A stretch of 64,000 nucleotides of DNA, from positions 10,650,905 to 10,714,904 of the forward strand of contig NC_136019.1 in the NCBI RefSeq assembly GCF_048128805.1, in the 5' to 3' direction. The stretch is from Centroberyx gerrardi (taxonomy: Eukaryota; Chordata; Actinopteri; Beryciformes; Berycidae). The notes below the pieces were generated by a model that did not search any database, was not told where the DNA came from, and saw only the letters and a program-made list of their open reading frames with translations. The position numbers and the translations under genes were made by a program. Positions 23,501 through 36,938 of this stretch are shown piece after piece; the first letter of the stretch is position 1, and every line of letters begins with the position of its first letter.

Positions 23501-26500
23501 ATGCCCTCAAATATGCCCTCAGCTGTGTCAAACAAGTCCGAGGTGAGAGGTTGTTTTTGTTTTTATGTTAATCTAATAAGGTTTGTCCCACTGAGATTAT
23601 TGACAAGGGAGACCTGCCCAAGAAAGTGGCAGGGCATAAGTGACAGACAAAACAAGACACATATAATGCATCATAATATCACTAAAATGAAGTCTCAGTA
23701 CACCAGGAGAGGGAGAATCCCAAAGCCAGACAAGTAAAACGTCTTGAGCAGTTCTAAAGATATCTTGTAAATATATCTATGTATCCACACCCTGACTGAG
23801 AAATATGTTATCATTTCCAGCCAACCAGGACTACTACCACCAGTGGAGTGTGGAGGAATGTCACGGCTGCAGTCTGGACTTGTCCACCTTCACGATTGAG
23901 GAGCTGGACAACATCACCTCAGAATACACCCTCAAAAACACTGTAAGTTAATAACTAATCGCTGCTGAATACACACTGAGTGATTAACTCACTAATCCTT
24001 ACTTAGTACTCACTCAGAAACAGATCCTTTGGGCTGATTGCATGGACTTGGATGAAGCCACATAAAGCAAACATTTTATCTCTTTAGTACCTCAAACTAA
24101 CTCAATTTTGCTGTTTTAGGAAACTTTTCATATCTGAGTCTTACTACTGTAGTTAGTGGCTATTTTAGCCATGGACGTCACTGTCAAGGTTACTATTACT
24201 GAAAGGAAAGGAGCATTAGTTTGGTCACATGACTATGACTGTCACTAAGCGTTATGAGACAAACTCTTAACACCTTTTTCCTGATAAGTCTGTAATGCAT
24301 TTGTTCTGCTGCCATCTTTGTACCGAGTGTACCATCTGAGAACAATACATTGAACAGGTTCATTGTGATCGGCGGTGTAAGACATTTTATCCATACAGGT
24401 CCAGAAATAACTACACAGTACTCAAGCTTTACTCATGAAAACCATTCAAATTAATCTTTTCTAGAATAATAACCTCCGTGCAACCCACCCACCGTTAGTT
24501 AAAACGGTAAAAGTACTAATCAGTTCCCTTTAAACCACACTTTCCAAAACAATGGATGTTACTAATAACTCATTGAAAAACGGAAGACATTTTACCTCTG
24601 ACTCACACAGTGTTGGAGGCAACGTCATTGATATGATGAGATGCATTTGGGACATTTCTTGCCATGACGTGCCTCTGCTCCATCCACTGGTGAATAAACC
24701 AAGGGGTTGGAGCCTGTCCCAGCGTACATTGGGCAGAAGGCAGGGAATAGGTTGCCAGTCCATTGCAGGGCTAACGCAGATAGACAGACACTCGCATTCA
24801 TACCTGCAAGGCCACCTGACTTGCATGTCTGTGGAACGTGACTAGCGTGAATAGCTTTTATAAACCTTATTTGTTGAATCAGGGGAGAGCGTGTCTCATT
24901 AACTTCCCCTATCCATATTTTCCCAGCAGTCATCTTGCTAAATCTCACTTTCTGTCCTCTTTGATTTATCTAGGACACATTCTCCATGGCGGTGTCATTC
25001 TTGTCGGGGAAGGTTGTGTACGTATCACCCCATGGCTCGTCCCTGCTGCGTTGTAAGCCCGAGCGCCTCCAGGGGACCATCTTCTCCGAGCTTTTGGCTC
25101 CCCAGGACGTCAGCACCTTCTACAGCAGCACAGCGCCCTGCCGCCTGCCCCCCTGGGCCACCTGCATTGGTTCAGGTGAGTTGAGGCAGAGTGAACTTGG
25201 GAGAAGGAACCGGGGAGGTTAGGGGTGAGAGAGGGGAAAAGAAGGCGTTTAATAGGCCCAGGAATCTCAAGACCATATTGAATGTACAGGAATACTCTAC
25301 AGATCTAGTCAAGAAACTATGGTCTGGAAAAGTCTGGAATTTTTTAAATGGAAAATGTGTAGGAGTCTTGTACTGGATGGCATCGACTGTCTTCAGATAT
25401 ACTCTTTGCTGTACTGACTGAGTCTTTCTCCATCCCCCTCCCCTGCAGTCTCTCCGCCGGCCGACTGTACCCAGGAGAAGTCCATGTTCTGCCGGATCAG
25501 CGGCGACCGGCCACAGGGCAGTGAGATGCGCTACTACCCCTTTCGCCTCACGCCCTACCAGCTCACCATCAGAGATTCAGATGACGCCGAGCCACAGCCC
25601 TGCTGCTTGCTTATCGCCGAGAGGGTCCACTCCGGATACGAGGGTACTACTAATACTACTATTATTACGAGTATTAACTAGTATTGTTAGTAATTATGTT
25701 GCCGGTAGGAGTGTGTATCTGTCCTTCTGAGACCAATTTGATACACATCTCAATATGTAATCAGTAATTCAATGATCTCTGTGTGGGAGAGGGGAGGAGG
25801 CGGGCTCTGCTCTTCACAGACCTTTGGTGTGAACACCATATTCTTTTAAATATGGATAATATCTCAGATGCCAAATGATTAGATGCATTTCAGACTTGTT
25901 AATAACCCCTTATCCTATATGTCTAGTCATTTGGTCGTATCATCCGGCCCATCCCCATGTTACTGACAAACCGAAACACACTTTTCTTGTATTGTAACTA
26001 TGTCCACTCTGTCTGTCTGTCAGCTCCTCGCATCCCTCCAGACAAGAGGATCTTCACCACCAGCCACACTCCCAGCTGCCTCTTCCAGGAGGTCGACGAG
26101 AGGTCAGTACCCATCTTCTGATCCAATGGCGTCTGCTGTACCTTCTGGTTCTAGTGTTTGAAATGATAAAATGTTGGCCCAAATAGATGATATGGATGAA
26201 TATTTCCAGAATAGTGACAGAATCACAATTGTTTTTGAATATTTTGACGTACATAAACGTTGCAAGTATGTGAATACAAAGTGGTCATCTTTCAAAGAAT
26301 ACACAAATTGTTTATTGATTAAAAATCAAAGGCACGATAAAAGTTTGAGGTTCAGTATCATAATCCTAGCTGTATTCCTGTCATCTTCCAAAGTCACAAC
26401 AGTCATACAAATGCACTATTACTGTGTAACAAAATATATGTGTGTGCAGGGCAGTGCCGTTGTTGGGCTACCTGCCCCAGGACCTGGTGGGAACCCCAGT

Positions 26501-29500
26501 TCTGCTCTACATCCACCCTGAGGACAGACCCATGTTGGTGGCCATACACAAGAAGAGTGAGTCTATTTTGCTCTGTTGCATCTGTCTTCGTCTACACATA
26601 ATAGATGATCAGATAAGTCTTCTATTGACTTATCTGATTAGCTGATTGACTTATCATGAGCCTCTTTCTGTCCTGCCTTCCCTCTCCATTAATCTCTGAG
26701 TCTCTTTCAGTTATATTTTACATTTTCTTTGTGTCTCCTCTGTATACAATGAGTAAAGTGTACGGCACACCTCCTAATATTCACAATACATATCTCAAAG
26801 CTTAAAATTCTTTCTTGAAACTGTCTCCCTCCCCTTCATCTGCTTCTCCCACTCATGAGTGAAGTGGATTTAGTAGGGAAAATCAATAAAAGACCCTAGT
26901 TTTCGCCTATTTGCACTGAATTTCCTTATCCTTTCCAGTCTCAATACCTTGCATACATCTTTCTTGTGTAACGTCTGCGTTCTTGTCTCCCTTCAGTCTT
27001 TCAGTTTGCAGGACAGCCGTTTGACCATGCACCTCTGAGGATGTGCGCCCGCAATGGGGAATACCTGACCATCGACACCAGCTGGTCCTCCTTCGTCAAC
27101 CCCTGGAGCCGGAAGGTGGCGTTCATCGTAGGGCGCCACAAAGTTCGGACGTAAGCTTATTCAATGTCATGCTTGAAAAAACAAACCCCGCCAGAGCCCT
27201 TAAATGGAAATGCTTCAACTAAACGATACGCACTATCTCTCTCCAGGAGCCCGCTGAACGAGGACGTGTTCACCATGCCGCGGGCCTGCGAGAGTCGGTC
27301 CACCACGCCCGACATCGTCCAGCTGAGCGAGCAGATCCACCGGCTCCTGGTCCAGCCGGTGCACAGCGGCGGCTCGCAGGGCTACAGCTCACTTGGGTCC
27401 AATGGCTCACGAGGCTCCCGGCATTCGCACCAACAGCACCTCACTGCCTCGGCCGGCTCCTCCAGTGACAGCAACGGCCCCGCCATGGATGACGCCGCCG
27501 TAGTCGCCTTACACAAACCTGTGAGTCTGAGCTACCAGAGGGTTCTGGGTCTAACTCCATTTTTGTTTGCTGCTTTCTGACAGGTTTCAATAAGTGTGAA
27601 GTGTTGTTAAAAACCACATGGTTTCCCCATAAATCTTCTTATTTCTGTGTTATTTTGACATTTTTCCTGTAACAGAATGCCTTTTATGGATTCTGGGATT
27701 TCACCTGTGGCTTTGATTCATGTACAGCTTGCATTAATTCTTCACAATCAAACTCAGTAGGTTGTACAGATGTAGCCACAGCTTTCTCACAGAACTGTGA
27801 TGTAGTACTGCATAGTTCGGATGCATAAACCTTGTTGTGCCACTGTAAGCAGTCTAATTAACAGAATGGGAATGTGTCATGGCTCTTGAATTATCCAGAT
27901 GACGTTCCAGCAGATTTGTAAGGACGTTCACATGGTCAAGACTAATGGGCAACAGGTTTTCATCGAGTCTCGTAACCGTCTACCACCCAGAAAACACACC
28001 AGCACAGGTAAAATAAAATGTCAATTGTTTGCTGTCCTATTTATATTTCAAGTCAATGTATACTGAATGCAAGAGACTTTTAAAGAGCAATGGATAATTT
28101 TAAAAGTAGACATTCATATTGTGGATGTAGAGCAGTGGTAGGTATCAATGATGGATCATGCAAAGCAAAAAGAGAATGCATTTTCCCCCTCTGTCCCAGA
28201 ACTTGTTAGTTCAACATTGCTTTGGGAATTTTTTTTGTTGGCAACATTCTCAAACCTTTTCGCTATCTACTGCATACGAACACATTTACATCATGAGTTT
28301 GACTGACATTAAAAAACTAGACCCCTTTTTTGCTTTGAAGCTTCTCCTTTTCATCGTCACAAGTTCAAGTTCAGTCATAGCAAATGTCATGGGCAGCAAT
28401 CCTGGCACTCACTATACAGGTAAGGGGGAGCAAACAAACTAATGAGCCACAGCAGATGCTTTTTTTTTCTCTAGGTTTATTTGATTTATATTTTTATTTT
28501 TTGGACTTTCTGTCTGTTTTAGTTGCAAGTCAAAAAAGGGATTCCCAACACAATTGCAGATCAAAGGAAATGTCTTTAGAAAAGAAAGTAGATCCTAGGT
28601 GTTTTTCATGGATAATGTTAAAGACTTAATTCCTTGGACTTATATACTGAATAGAATGAAAACTGATTTGTATTGGTCAGCTGAAGGTTTTCTTTCCTGC
28701 TCTTCCGCCCCTCCATTCATCCATCCAGGCACAGCAAGCAGCTTCAGAGCCATCAGCAATGACCCAATCAGAGGTCTGATAGCTGACATGACGGGACCGC
28801 CCAAAGCCCTGGTCCCCACGCCGCTCGTACGGAAGGAGCCCCCTACTGGCTACTCCTACCAGCAGATCAACTGTCTGGACAGCATCATAAGGTGTGTGTG
28901 CATGCGAGAGAGTGTGTGCGCAGCCGCCGCAGCCCAGTCCAAGATGACAGATCCTCCCATCTGTTTTCATTCCTTGTGATACTGTATTTATTCCCGATTG
29001 AGAGAGTCATCTTTTCGGTCAGCTGCAGAACAGCAACCATGGAGCGTTTGATTAAAGAGCGCTCTTCCTAATCACTATGTCACCCTGCTGCTAAACAGAT
29101 ACTACACTGCCTTTTCTTTTTTGGTCATCACACACACACACATGTAGACTCATTTACCATGCATCTCACCCTGCTGTGTTCGAGATGAACTTGCCTGTTG
29201 CTTTCCTAGACACGTATTTTACAGTCATTCATCCAGCAGTGAACCATTGAAAAATCTTTGAAAGGTTTGAAAAAAATCTTTGAAAAGAGTAATCAGAGGA
29301 GAAATGAGAAGTGGAATACTAATAATACTAAATGAGGTAGCAATTGCCAGGGTGCCTATACATTTTCCACTCTAGTGCATGCATTGTAAACACATCTACT
29401 CTCTACTTCTCTCTCTTCCGCTCTCTGTTACCAGAGCAGAGGTTGTGAACTTTACTCTAGATTCCACAATGAGAGCGGGGTAAACACGGTCATTAGGTTA

Positions 29501-32500
29501 AGTCAAGGTTTCCTATGCTGTTAGGGAGAGTAGTTTATGGCCTTGAGGACCAGCAGTCTGGTACGCTCCCTGCCAGGAGAAAGAGGACAGAACTGACGGT
29601 ATACTCTAAACCAGGGGTGGGCAATCATGTGGCATGGAGGGCTGAGAGTCTGCAGGTTTTCACTCCAGCCTAAGACTCTTGGCTCTCCATGGCACATGAT
29701 TGAATGAGCCCTGACCTTGGCAGCAGTAAATAAACAATAAGTCAACGAATGACACTTTTGTTCAACCACAGCTACTAGTCATGACATTACTCCACCAGTA
29801 GGGATCTCTGAGAATGAGGTTGGATTGTTCCTGATCCATTACTTGTGGAATCATCTACATTTCAATATATCTCAAGGCTAGATTTTTGGATGTTTCCATT
29901 CACTTAAGATAAACTATCTGGGATTTGGTGATGGGATGGGGATTACTGGCCTAGGTCCTGGCTAATGACCTCATCACCCCCCTCTGACTCTACCCAGGTA
30001 TTTGGAGAGCTGTAACATTCCTAACACGGTCAAAAGGAAGTGTGGCTCTTCGTCCTGCACCTCCACATCTGATGATGACAAACAGCAGGAGGCCAGTGGC
30101 AACACCAAAGGTATGTTTTTTTATTTAAAGTTTAATGATTTACAACCAGTTTGATTTCCAAGTAGGGCGACGGGAATTTGACTATATGGGTTATGCAGGC
30201 AGTACTTGATGAAAAGGAGACAAGTTAAAGAAGCATTTTTGTGCCTGAGTGTGTCTCCCTTTGCATATGTGCATGATTATTAATGCAATCGACTTTTGTT
30301 TGTTGTTGTTTTCTCTGCAGGTGGGTCGGTGGGCCTGGTAGGGGAGCCGTCAACTCTCACTCCTCTCGCCATGGCCAGCAAGGCGGAGAGCGTGGCCTCG
30401 GTCACGTCCCAGTGTAGCTTCAGCAGCACCATCGTCCATGTGGGAGACAAGAAGCCGCCTGAGTCAGGTAGGCATGTTTTTCAACATGCACGGCACCGTG
30501 TCATTTCCCTGTATTCCTGCCTTTGTTTTTGGAACCAGAGTGACAGGTCCTTGCTGGTCCTTAAAAGGTCTTAAAATGTCTGAATTCTCTAATATGGTTT
30601 AAAGTTACCAATAGACAGAGAAGGGAATACAGCCCATCTCTAGTGGCTGGGATGGCTGATCCTCCAAAAAAATTCCAAGGCACACTTCTTTGCTGAAAAA
30701 GTTAAAAAGCCTTTATTGTATGGGCTACGCCAAAATCAAGTTCTTCAATTAAGCCTGGATTCTTGATGGCTCTTAAGTTGAAGATCCAATAAGATAAAAA
30801 TATATTTAGAGATGGTATGGTTTAAAGTTTAACAGTTTCAGAGGTTTTAAAAAAGTTTGTTGGGGAGCACTACATTTCTGGCTGCACAGACATACTCTGA
30901 TACTGCTAGCTACAAAATACGCCTCTCAGGCCTATTTTGGGGGTGAAATTGGTCTTAAATTCAACTTGCAGACACCTTTAATCACACGGTGGAACTGCAG
31001 ATTGCAGCTTATCTGATTTACGCCTATGCTCCTCGTCTTTGTTTATCCTGGACTTTTTCTATAGAAATCTCTCATTGTCATCTCTTTTACATTGTTGTAA
31101 AATGTAAAATGTCTATTTTTATAACACCCCCCTCCCCAATACTTCTTCTTTACCACAGACATTGTCATGGAAGAGGCTCCTCCCACTCCCACGCTGGCCC
31201 CTCCCACCACTACTCCATCTCGTCCCGCCACCACACGGACTCCTCCCATCAATGCCCCAACCCCTCTCACTAACACGGCCATCACCCCGCCTCCTCCCCC
31301 TCCAACTGCCCAGCCAGAGAGGGACTGCCGGAGAAGTGGAGGCGGCGGAGGAGGAGGAGCAGGCCGCCTGGGTCTGACAAAGGAGGTGCTGTCCGCCCAC
31401 ACACAGCAGGAGGAGCAGGCGTTCCTTGACCGCTTCAAGGACCTCAGCAAGCTGCGCGTGTTTGATCCGACTGCTTCCTCGACTGTGCGCTGCCACACCA
31501 CAGCTACCAACCCTCTGTCAAGAGGTAGGAGCATGCTGCACCCACAAAACACACACACACAAATGTATGCATCCATAGAGTACATAAACATGCACAAGTA
31601 GAGTTGTTTTCTTGTCTACTTAAGAACAGTTTCTTTACATTTTGATGGTTATGCCGTTTAAGACAAAACACAAACGGAACAGAATTGACATTAAGCAACA
31701 AAATCCTTCTTTTCCTTTTATTCAAACCCCTCACTTCTGCCTCCCCCTCTCTCTCAGGAGTGCGTTGTTCCCGTGACTACCCGGCCGCAGGAGGTAGCAC
31801 CGGTCACAGGCGCGGCCGTGGCGGTAAGAGGCTGAAGCACCAGGAGACGTCTGACCAGCACAGCTCCCTCGGCCTGAGCGGGAGCCTCCGAGGCCCCGCA
31901 GCCAGCGCTGCCCCCCTGCCCCTCCACATGCCCCTCGGGCCCGCTACAAACTCCTCCTCCTGGCCGTCTGTAGGCTCCCAGGCCAACATCCCCGCCGTCC
32001 CCTTCCCCCCCAGCATGCTTCCTATCTACCCGATTTATCCTCCGCTCTCTCAGCCCATGCCCGTCCCAGACCCGTCACGTTTCCCCCCGACCCAGATGGT
32101 ACCGCCCATGATGGCCCTAGTCCTGCCTAACTACATGTTCCCCCAGATGGGCGGGCCCATGACTCAGCCAGGCGCCGTCCCCGGACACTTCTACAACCCC
32201 AACTTAACCTACCCCGGAGCTGCCCCGGCCATGCCCTTGCCCGTTCCCTTGCCCGTTCCCTTACCCGTTCCCTTACCCGTTTCCTTGCCCGTTCCCTTGC
32301 CCGTTCCCATGGCCGTTCCCCCTGTCGTCTCCAACGTCATGCCCATTCCGGTCACCCGTGCCCCGTCCCGCAGCAGCACCCCACAGTCCTGCAGTCAGAC
32401 CCCTGCGGACCGCGAGGGCGCCGAGTCACCCCTCTTCCAGTCCCGATGCTCGTCCCCTCTCAACTTGTTGCAGCTGGAGGAGTCGCCTAGCAACCGGCTA

Positions 32501-34992
32501 GAGGTTGCCACGGCCCTGGCAGCATCCCAGCAAGCCCCGCCTTCTGTGCAGGGGGGCGTGGCCGGGGGGCAGAGCTCAGCCAACCAGAGGAGCTCCGCTG
32601 ATGACTCCAAGGAGAATGAGAATGTGAGTACAAAGACATTCAGTAAAGGCTGTAAAGGTGGCAATGCCATTATGTGTGATTTCAAGTAAAATGTGCAGTA
32701 AGAGGAGTTACTCTAGTTATGTCCGTTAATCAAGGTGATGGCTAAGGGAACAAATTAGTGTTTGTATCCGTTGGTTTTCATGGATGAATGTAAAAATGTG
32801 CATACATTTTTTTCCACTCTCATCCTTTTCTCTTTTTTTTTTCCTCAGGGTGAAGCTACTGAGTCCAACCAGGATGCCATGTCCACTTCCAGTGACCTGC
32901 TGGATCTGTTGCTGCAGGAGGATTCCCGCTCAGGCACCGGCTCAGCTGCCTCCGGCTCGGGGTGCTCGGGAACGGGGTCCTCCGGTTCCGGCTCGGGGTC
33001 CGGCTCCAACGGCTGCAGCTCCTCCGGCACCAGCGGCACCAGTAAGTAGACAAACTATACCACTCTTAAGATTTTTTTATTGCATCTCAATGCGATTTCG
33101 CTGTCACAAACATGTGTCAGGTTAATGGAAGTCAAAAGGCAAATTTGCCAGAGGAAACTCACTGAAATACATTCCAGCAATAATGATGTCTTCAAAATGA
33201 TGAGCATCATATTAGAAAAAGGGAATAATGAGACCTTGCATTCCTTCACTCCTGATATGTGCTACGCAGCCAAAAGACTGGAAGAGAGCTCAAATGATCT
33301 CAGTCTAGCTCTACTCAACATAGGATGTTTACTGGAGGAATTGGTGTTGTGACAGAAATGTCATGCCAGAATTTTTTCCACAATTAGATCACAATCATAA
33401 ACAAGCAAAGCGGACTGGAAAAATGCTTCTACCTAATGATTTTAGAAAAGTGCAGATTTTTAGCCAAGGCTATTAATTGGCAAATGAAAAGATATTTAAT
33501 GATTTAATGATTTTTTTTTTTGAGAATCTGATTGGACTAGAAAATCTAATTATAAATGTGACTTAATGGTTTTGCTGCCATGGCTCAGTCTGCTAATATG
33601 CAAAACACATCCTTCACCTCTCACTACCTTCTTCTTCTTCATTTCTCTTTTCATTATTGTTTGCAAAAGTCATAAAATGTTTGTGAGCGTAGACTGCCCA
33701 ATCTCCTTTAAAGACACAAAGAAAATTACACTTTGGCACTTGACACTCTACTCTTGCTGACCCACAATTAAATCTTGTCCATTCAGGGAGCAGCCAGAGC
33801 AGCCACACCAGCAAATACTTTGGCAGTATTGACTCATCGGAGAATGACCACTCCCGCAAACAGCCAGCAGGGGGCAGCAGTAGCGCCGGGGGAGACGGTG
33901 GCGAGGAGCAGTTCATCAAGTGTGTCCTGCAGGACCCCATTTGGCTGCTGATGGCCAACACTGACGACAAAGTCATGATGACTTATCAGCTGCCTGTCAG
34001 GTGAGACACCAGGCATCATGTCACCCATCAGCTGCCCGACACCCAAACAGAGAACACACATAACAGCTGCCTATCAAGTTAGACACACACAGGGACTTGC
34101 CAGTTTGAATGTCTCTGTCATGTATCGACCAATCAGCTGCCTACCATCAGACAGGGGAGCCTCCATAGAGAATTGGGAGGATGCACCTGACAGACATGTG
34201 ACATACCAGCTGCATGCCAGGCGTATTATTTTATGTCTGTAGATGTCTGCCATTCATCAGGCAGATATTGACCAACCAGCAGCCGGTCAGGCATATTCTG
34301 ACATACCAGTTGATGTGAAAGATATCAGCCATATAGTGACCCACCTTCCCCTTGTCTGTATGGCAGGGATATGGAGACAGTGCTGCGTGAGGACCGGGAG
34401 GCCCTGAGGACCATGCAGAAACACCAGCCACGCTTCACAGAGGAGCAGAAGAGAGAGCTGAGCCAGGTCCACGCCTGGATCCGCACGGGTCGCCTGCCCC
34501 GCGCCATCAACATCTCTGTAAGTAGACTAAGCTTCAGAATACTAATCATTGTAAGGCATAGTTATCCACTGCTCAGAATGCAAGAGGTAACATGAGTTAA
34601 GATGTTATGCTGTAGATTATCAGTTCTATGATGTGAGCATGAATAGACCAACAGAGAGAAACAATAACCTCTGTTCCTCTGGCTTCCAGGCGTGCTCAGG
34701 CTGCAAGTCTCCCCCCTCAGTGTCTCCCGCCGCACCGTTCGACGTGGAGATCCACGAGATGGAGCTGTGCAGCGTCCTGGAGACCGCGGAGGAGAGTGCC
34801 CGTAAGGCCAAGAAAAATCTATCAGACACGGCCATGGATGAAACCCATCTGGAGGATGAAGACGAGGAGGAGGAGGAAGACAAAGGAACCAAAACTCAAG
34901 GCAACGACCAAGAAATGACAACAGAGGAACAGGAAGTGACCTCAAAAGCTGAGGAGGAGAAGGCGCGGGCCGAGTCTGACATGACCCACTGA
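20580..34992 (+). CDS. per1: Period circadian protein homolog 1 (19 coding exons, 1,465 aa)
   Basis: This is the circadian repressor that binds CRY, enters the nucleus and inhibits CLOCK:BMAL1. Exons: 20580-20965, 23289-23542, 23821-23942, 24974-25175, 25449-25643, 26024-26102, 26450-26556, 26997-27150, 27247-27520, 27899-28007, 28729-28891, 29998-30110, 30321-30467, 31159-31524, 31758-32623, 32849-33041, 33787-34000, 34367-34517, 34690-34992. All have GT-AG borders and join in frame. Seen in the protein: a Ser/Gly-rich N-terminus, a beta-TrCP-type TSGCSS degron (158-163), PAS-A (about 255-325), PAS-B with KRIFTT...LFQEVDER (about 390-460) and PAC (to about 505). Then come an export-type [11 protein letters not shown] (526-536), the casein-kinase 'FASP' segment [20 protein letters not shown] (742-761), a basic NLS (908-918), a PLPV repeat (1050-1077), the [11 protein letters not shown] Ser-rich run, and the CRY-binding C-terminus with [11 protein letters not shown] and DPIWLLMA. 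It is closest to mammalian PER1. Teleosts have per1a and per1b, and I cannot decide between them. It is longer than human PER1 (about 1,290 aa), mainly through low-complexity segments. Confidence 0.95.
21075..21206 (-). mobile_element. tRNA-derived SINE fragment
   Basis: On the minus strand it starts GGGGCAGCAGGATTGCACAG. It has a pol III B-box-like GGTTCAAGC (complement of 21,141-21,149), then TTTGCACCTGTCC and CTTGAGCAAGACACC. The 'GGGGCAGC...GGTTCAAGCCC' head is typical of tRNA-headed SINEs in fishes. It lies in the intron after the first coding exon of per1. Confidence 0.65.
24690..24830 (+). repeat. Dispersed teleost repeat fragment (family not named)
   Basis: GGAGCCTGTCCCAGCGTACA, then TTGGGC, GGCAGGGAATAGG, TTGCCAGTCCATTGCAGGGC and the (A)CGCAGATAGACAGACA run match a very common fish repeat consensus that I recognise from memory. 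It lies in per1 between the exon ending at 23,942 and the one starting at 24,974. Confidence 0.6.
29608..29700 (+). repeat. Interspersed repeat fragment with hAT-like terminus
   Basis: It begins with CAGGGGTGGGCAATCATGTG and contains GAGAGTCTGCAGGTTTTCAC, matching the inverted copy at 3,206-3,290. The CAGGGGTGGGCAA start is typical of hAT-type non-autonomous elements. The far end is not visible. It lies in a per1 intron. Confidence 0.6.
32234..32317 (+). repeat. In-frame 12-bp coding minisatellite in per1 (PLPV x7)
   Basis: Seven 12-bp units of the type CCCTTGCCCGTT lie head to tail, with small variants (TTA for TTG, one TCC start, and a last unit CCCATGGCCGTT). In the per1 frame each encodes Pro-Leu-Pro-Val, or a close variant, at residues 1050-1077. 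The unit is a multiple of three, so gain or loss would keep the frame. Confidence 0.95.
34001..34366 (+). repeat. Per1 intron made of decayed repeats of the preceding exon edge
   Basis: The exon ends CTTATCAGCTGCCTGTCAG before the donor at 34,001. The intron then has CATCAGCTGCCCGAC (34,026), AACAGCTGCCTATCAAG (34,062), AATCAGCTGCCTACCATCAG (34,131), TACCAGCTGCATGCCAGG (34,204), AACCAGCAGCCGGTCAGG (34,274) and TACCAGTTGATGTG (34,304). Spacing is about 30-75 bases. The units look like degenerate copies of the exon-intron junction. Confidence 0.65.
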
Positions 34993-36439
34993 GAGATGGC
35001 CAAAGATCAAGACCGTTTGTCGAGACTTTTCCACGCCGACGCCCTGAAAATGTGCACATTCCGGGTCTATATATGCCCATAACATCATTACACAGTCTTT
35101 AATTTGTTCAAATGGGCACTGCAGGAAAGTTACGGTGCATTATCAACTGATTGGGACAACTACCATGTACAGCTGGTTGTTTGTCAGGTCAGGCAGCACA
35201 CTAGGCTCAACGGGTAACTGATGAATCATCCTGGAGTCCGGCATTGGTGACCGCACGCTAGGCACCTTGTATGACTGCATTTTAAATGCCTTTTGAAAGC
35301 ACAGGATGTGCACACTCAGTTTTAGAGAGTGAATTAGTACCTTTTCTCAGCTGTTCTTGTAGTTCTTTGTGTATTTATTTAAAGAGATGTAATATAATCA
35401 GAGAAGACCTAAGGTGACGCTGGTTGAGGTCGGAAGACGTTGAATGTGTTACAAAAGCGCCCCTTTATTTAAGACGGATGTGTTTCACCACAGTGTCCTC
35501 TTGGGGTATTGATCGCTCCTGTTCAGGGTTCACTTCACATGGAAAGAAGGGAGTTTATCTGCTCACCTCTGTGACTTTTCTACTCTTGTTGAATGTTTCC
35601 AAGACTGGGATTAGTGTCATGCTCCCACCTGGATCCTGTTTCCCAAAAACATTGGAGGTTTTTTTTTTTTTTTTTTTAATGTAAATCTACGGTAAAGTCC
35701 ATCCAATAGAAATGTACAGTGAGAACCAGGTTGACTTTATTTTGTAAGCATTGTGTATATTTTTATACCTTCAGCCACTGTAAATACGGAGAGGAGAAAT
35801 GCCCAAGGAAGTGTCTGTGCTGTAATCAGTGTGTGTGTGTGTTAAAATCCAGGATTGAAATCAAAATCTTTATGAATATGCGACAGAAAAAAAACAATCC
35901 AATCGCCCTCTCGCTGAAAAGGAGACGGCGTTTTTCGTGACGCCGCAATCCAGTGATGGACAGCTCAACACGGGGCAGCGTGGCAATCGCCGGGAGACTG
36001 AACTGGACTTTCAAGGTTTCTCTTTGGCTGGGCATTAAGTCTGTGCATTAGTGGCTCATGTGGTCACTCCATGATGAGAAATCAACGATGACTCTCTGAG
36101 AATTGATTCTCTCTCATCATGGACAGCATTTCCAAACTGCCAGCACCCAAAGGAGCTGTAAAGCCTTCAGCGGAGGGGAGAGGTGTTGTGTTGCCTCATG
36201 GTGTCAAATGGGTTGGGAAGAGATGGACATTTTCTTTTTAAAAAGAAAAAAAAAAAAAAAAAAAAGTCGAGAGTTTGGAGAGTGTGTTTTCTGTCTTCTC
36301 TTTTCCTCTCTATCTCTCTCTCTTCCTCTCTGTGGCACTGTTCTGGTCATGTGATATCCTCTGCTTTATGGCGTCAGTGGTGTCTGCGACAGTTTCTAAA
36401 TATTTTTGTGAAATTCTTTGTACAAAAAAAGACAATAAA
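34993..36439 (+). other. per1: per1 3' UTR with poly(A) signal at 36,434-36,439
   Basis: After the stop at 34,990-34,992 there is no further exon. The first convincing poly(A) signal is AATAAA at 36,434-36,439, giving a 3' UTR of about 1.45 kb. It contains poly(T) at 35,660-35,679 and poly(A) at 36,246-36,265. A further AATAAA near 37,370 is an alternative. Confidence 0.6.
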
Positions 36440-36938
36440 ATGACTTCAAAAGACTTTTTAGATGTAAAGCCTGATATTTATTTTGTTTTTTTTCCCTCCT
36501 CTCGTCTGCATGCTTTTCTGATTACATTTCTTTTCCAGTCTATTCTTGTTGATGGCTGTTTTTGCAGCAGTGGCTGCAGGAGCCGTCCAGAGCGGCCTGG
36601 AGGGAGAGCGGAGCAGGGCAGCTGCTCTCCTACTAAACCACAGTCTCCTTCTGCTCTCACTGTGGTTTCTACCCGGAGTGGTCACCGCAGCTTAAAAAAG
36701 ACAAAAGGCATGCCCTCGTTTAGACAAATGCACAAAGCAGCAGAGTTGACTTCAGTACACGCTGTGATTACGATGACGACGACGATGATTATAATGTGTG
36801 CGGGTCGTTTTCATTCCAACAAGCTGACGTTAATACACTAGCTTTTATTATTAGTAGCTTTCCATGTCAGCAACACTGGAGCGAGCAGAGGAAAGCCGAT
36901 TTAAAAAAAAAAAAAAAAAAAAAAAGTTCCATTATGTA

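Noticed and set aside
31043-31597. 184-codon minus-strand open frame across a per1 exon
   Set aside because: It is the mirror of the Pro/Thr- and Gly-rich per1 exon at 31,159-31,524. Its Gly/Val/Ser-rich translation has no domain, and its frame extends into introns.
34562-35080. 172-codon minus-strand open frame over the last per1 exon
   Set aside because: It lies antisense to the acidic per1 C-terminus. It lacks domain similarity and splice or promoter context.
36246-36267. Poly(A) run considered as the tail of a retrocopy
   Set aside because: The sequence before it is continuous with the per1 3' UTR. There is no target duplication and no processed gene copy upstream.
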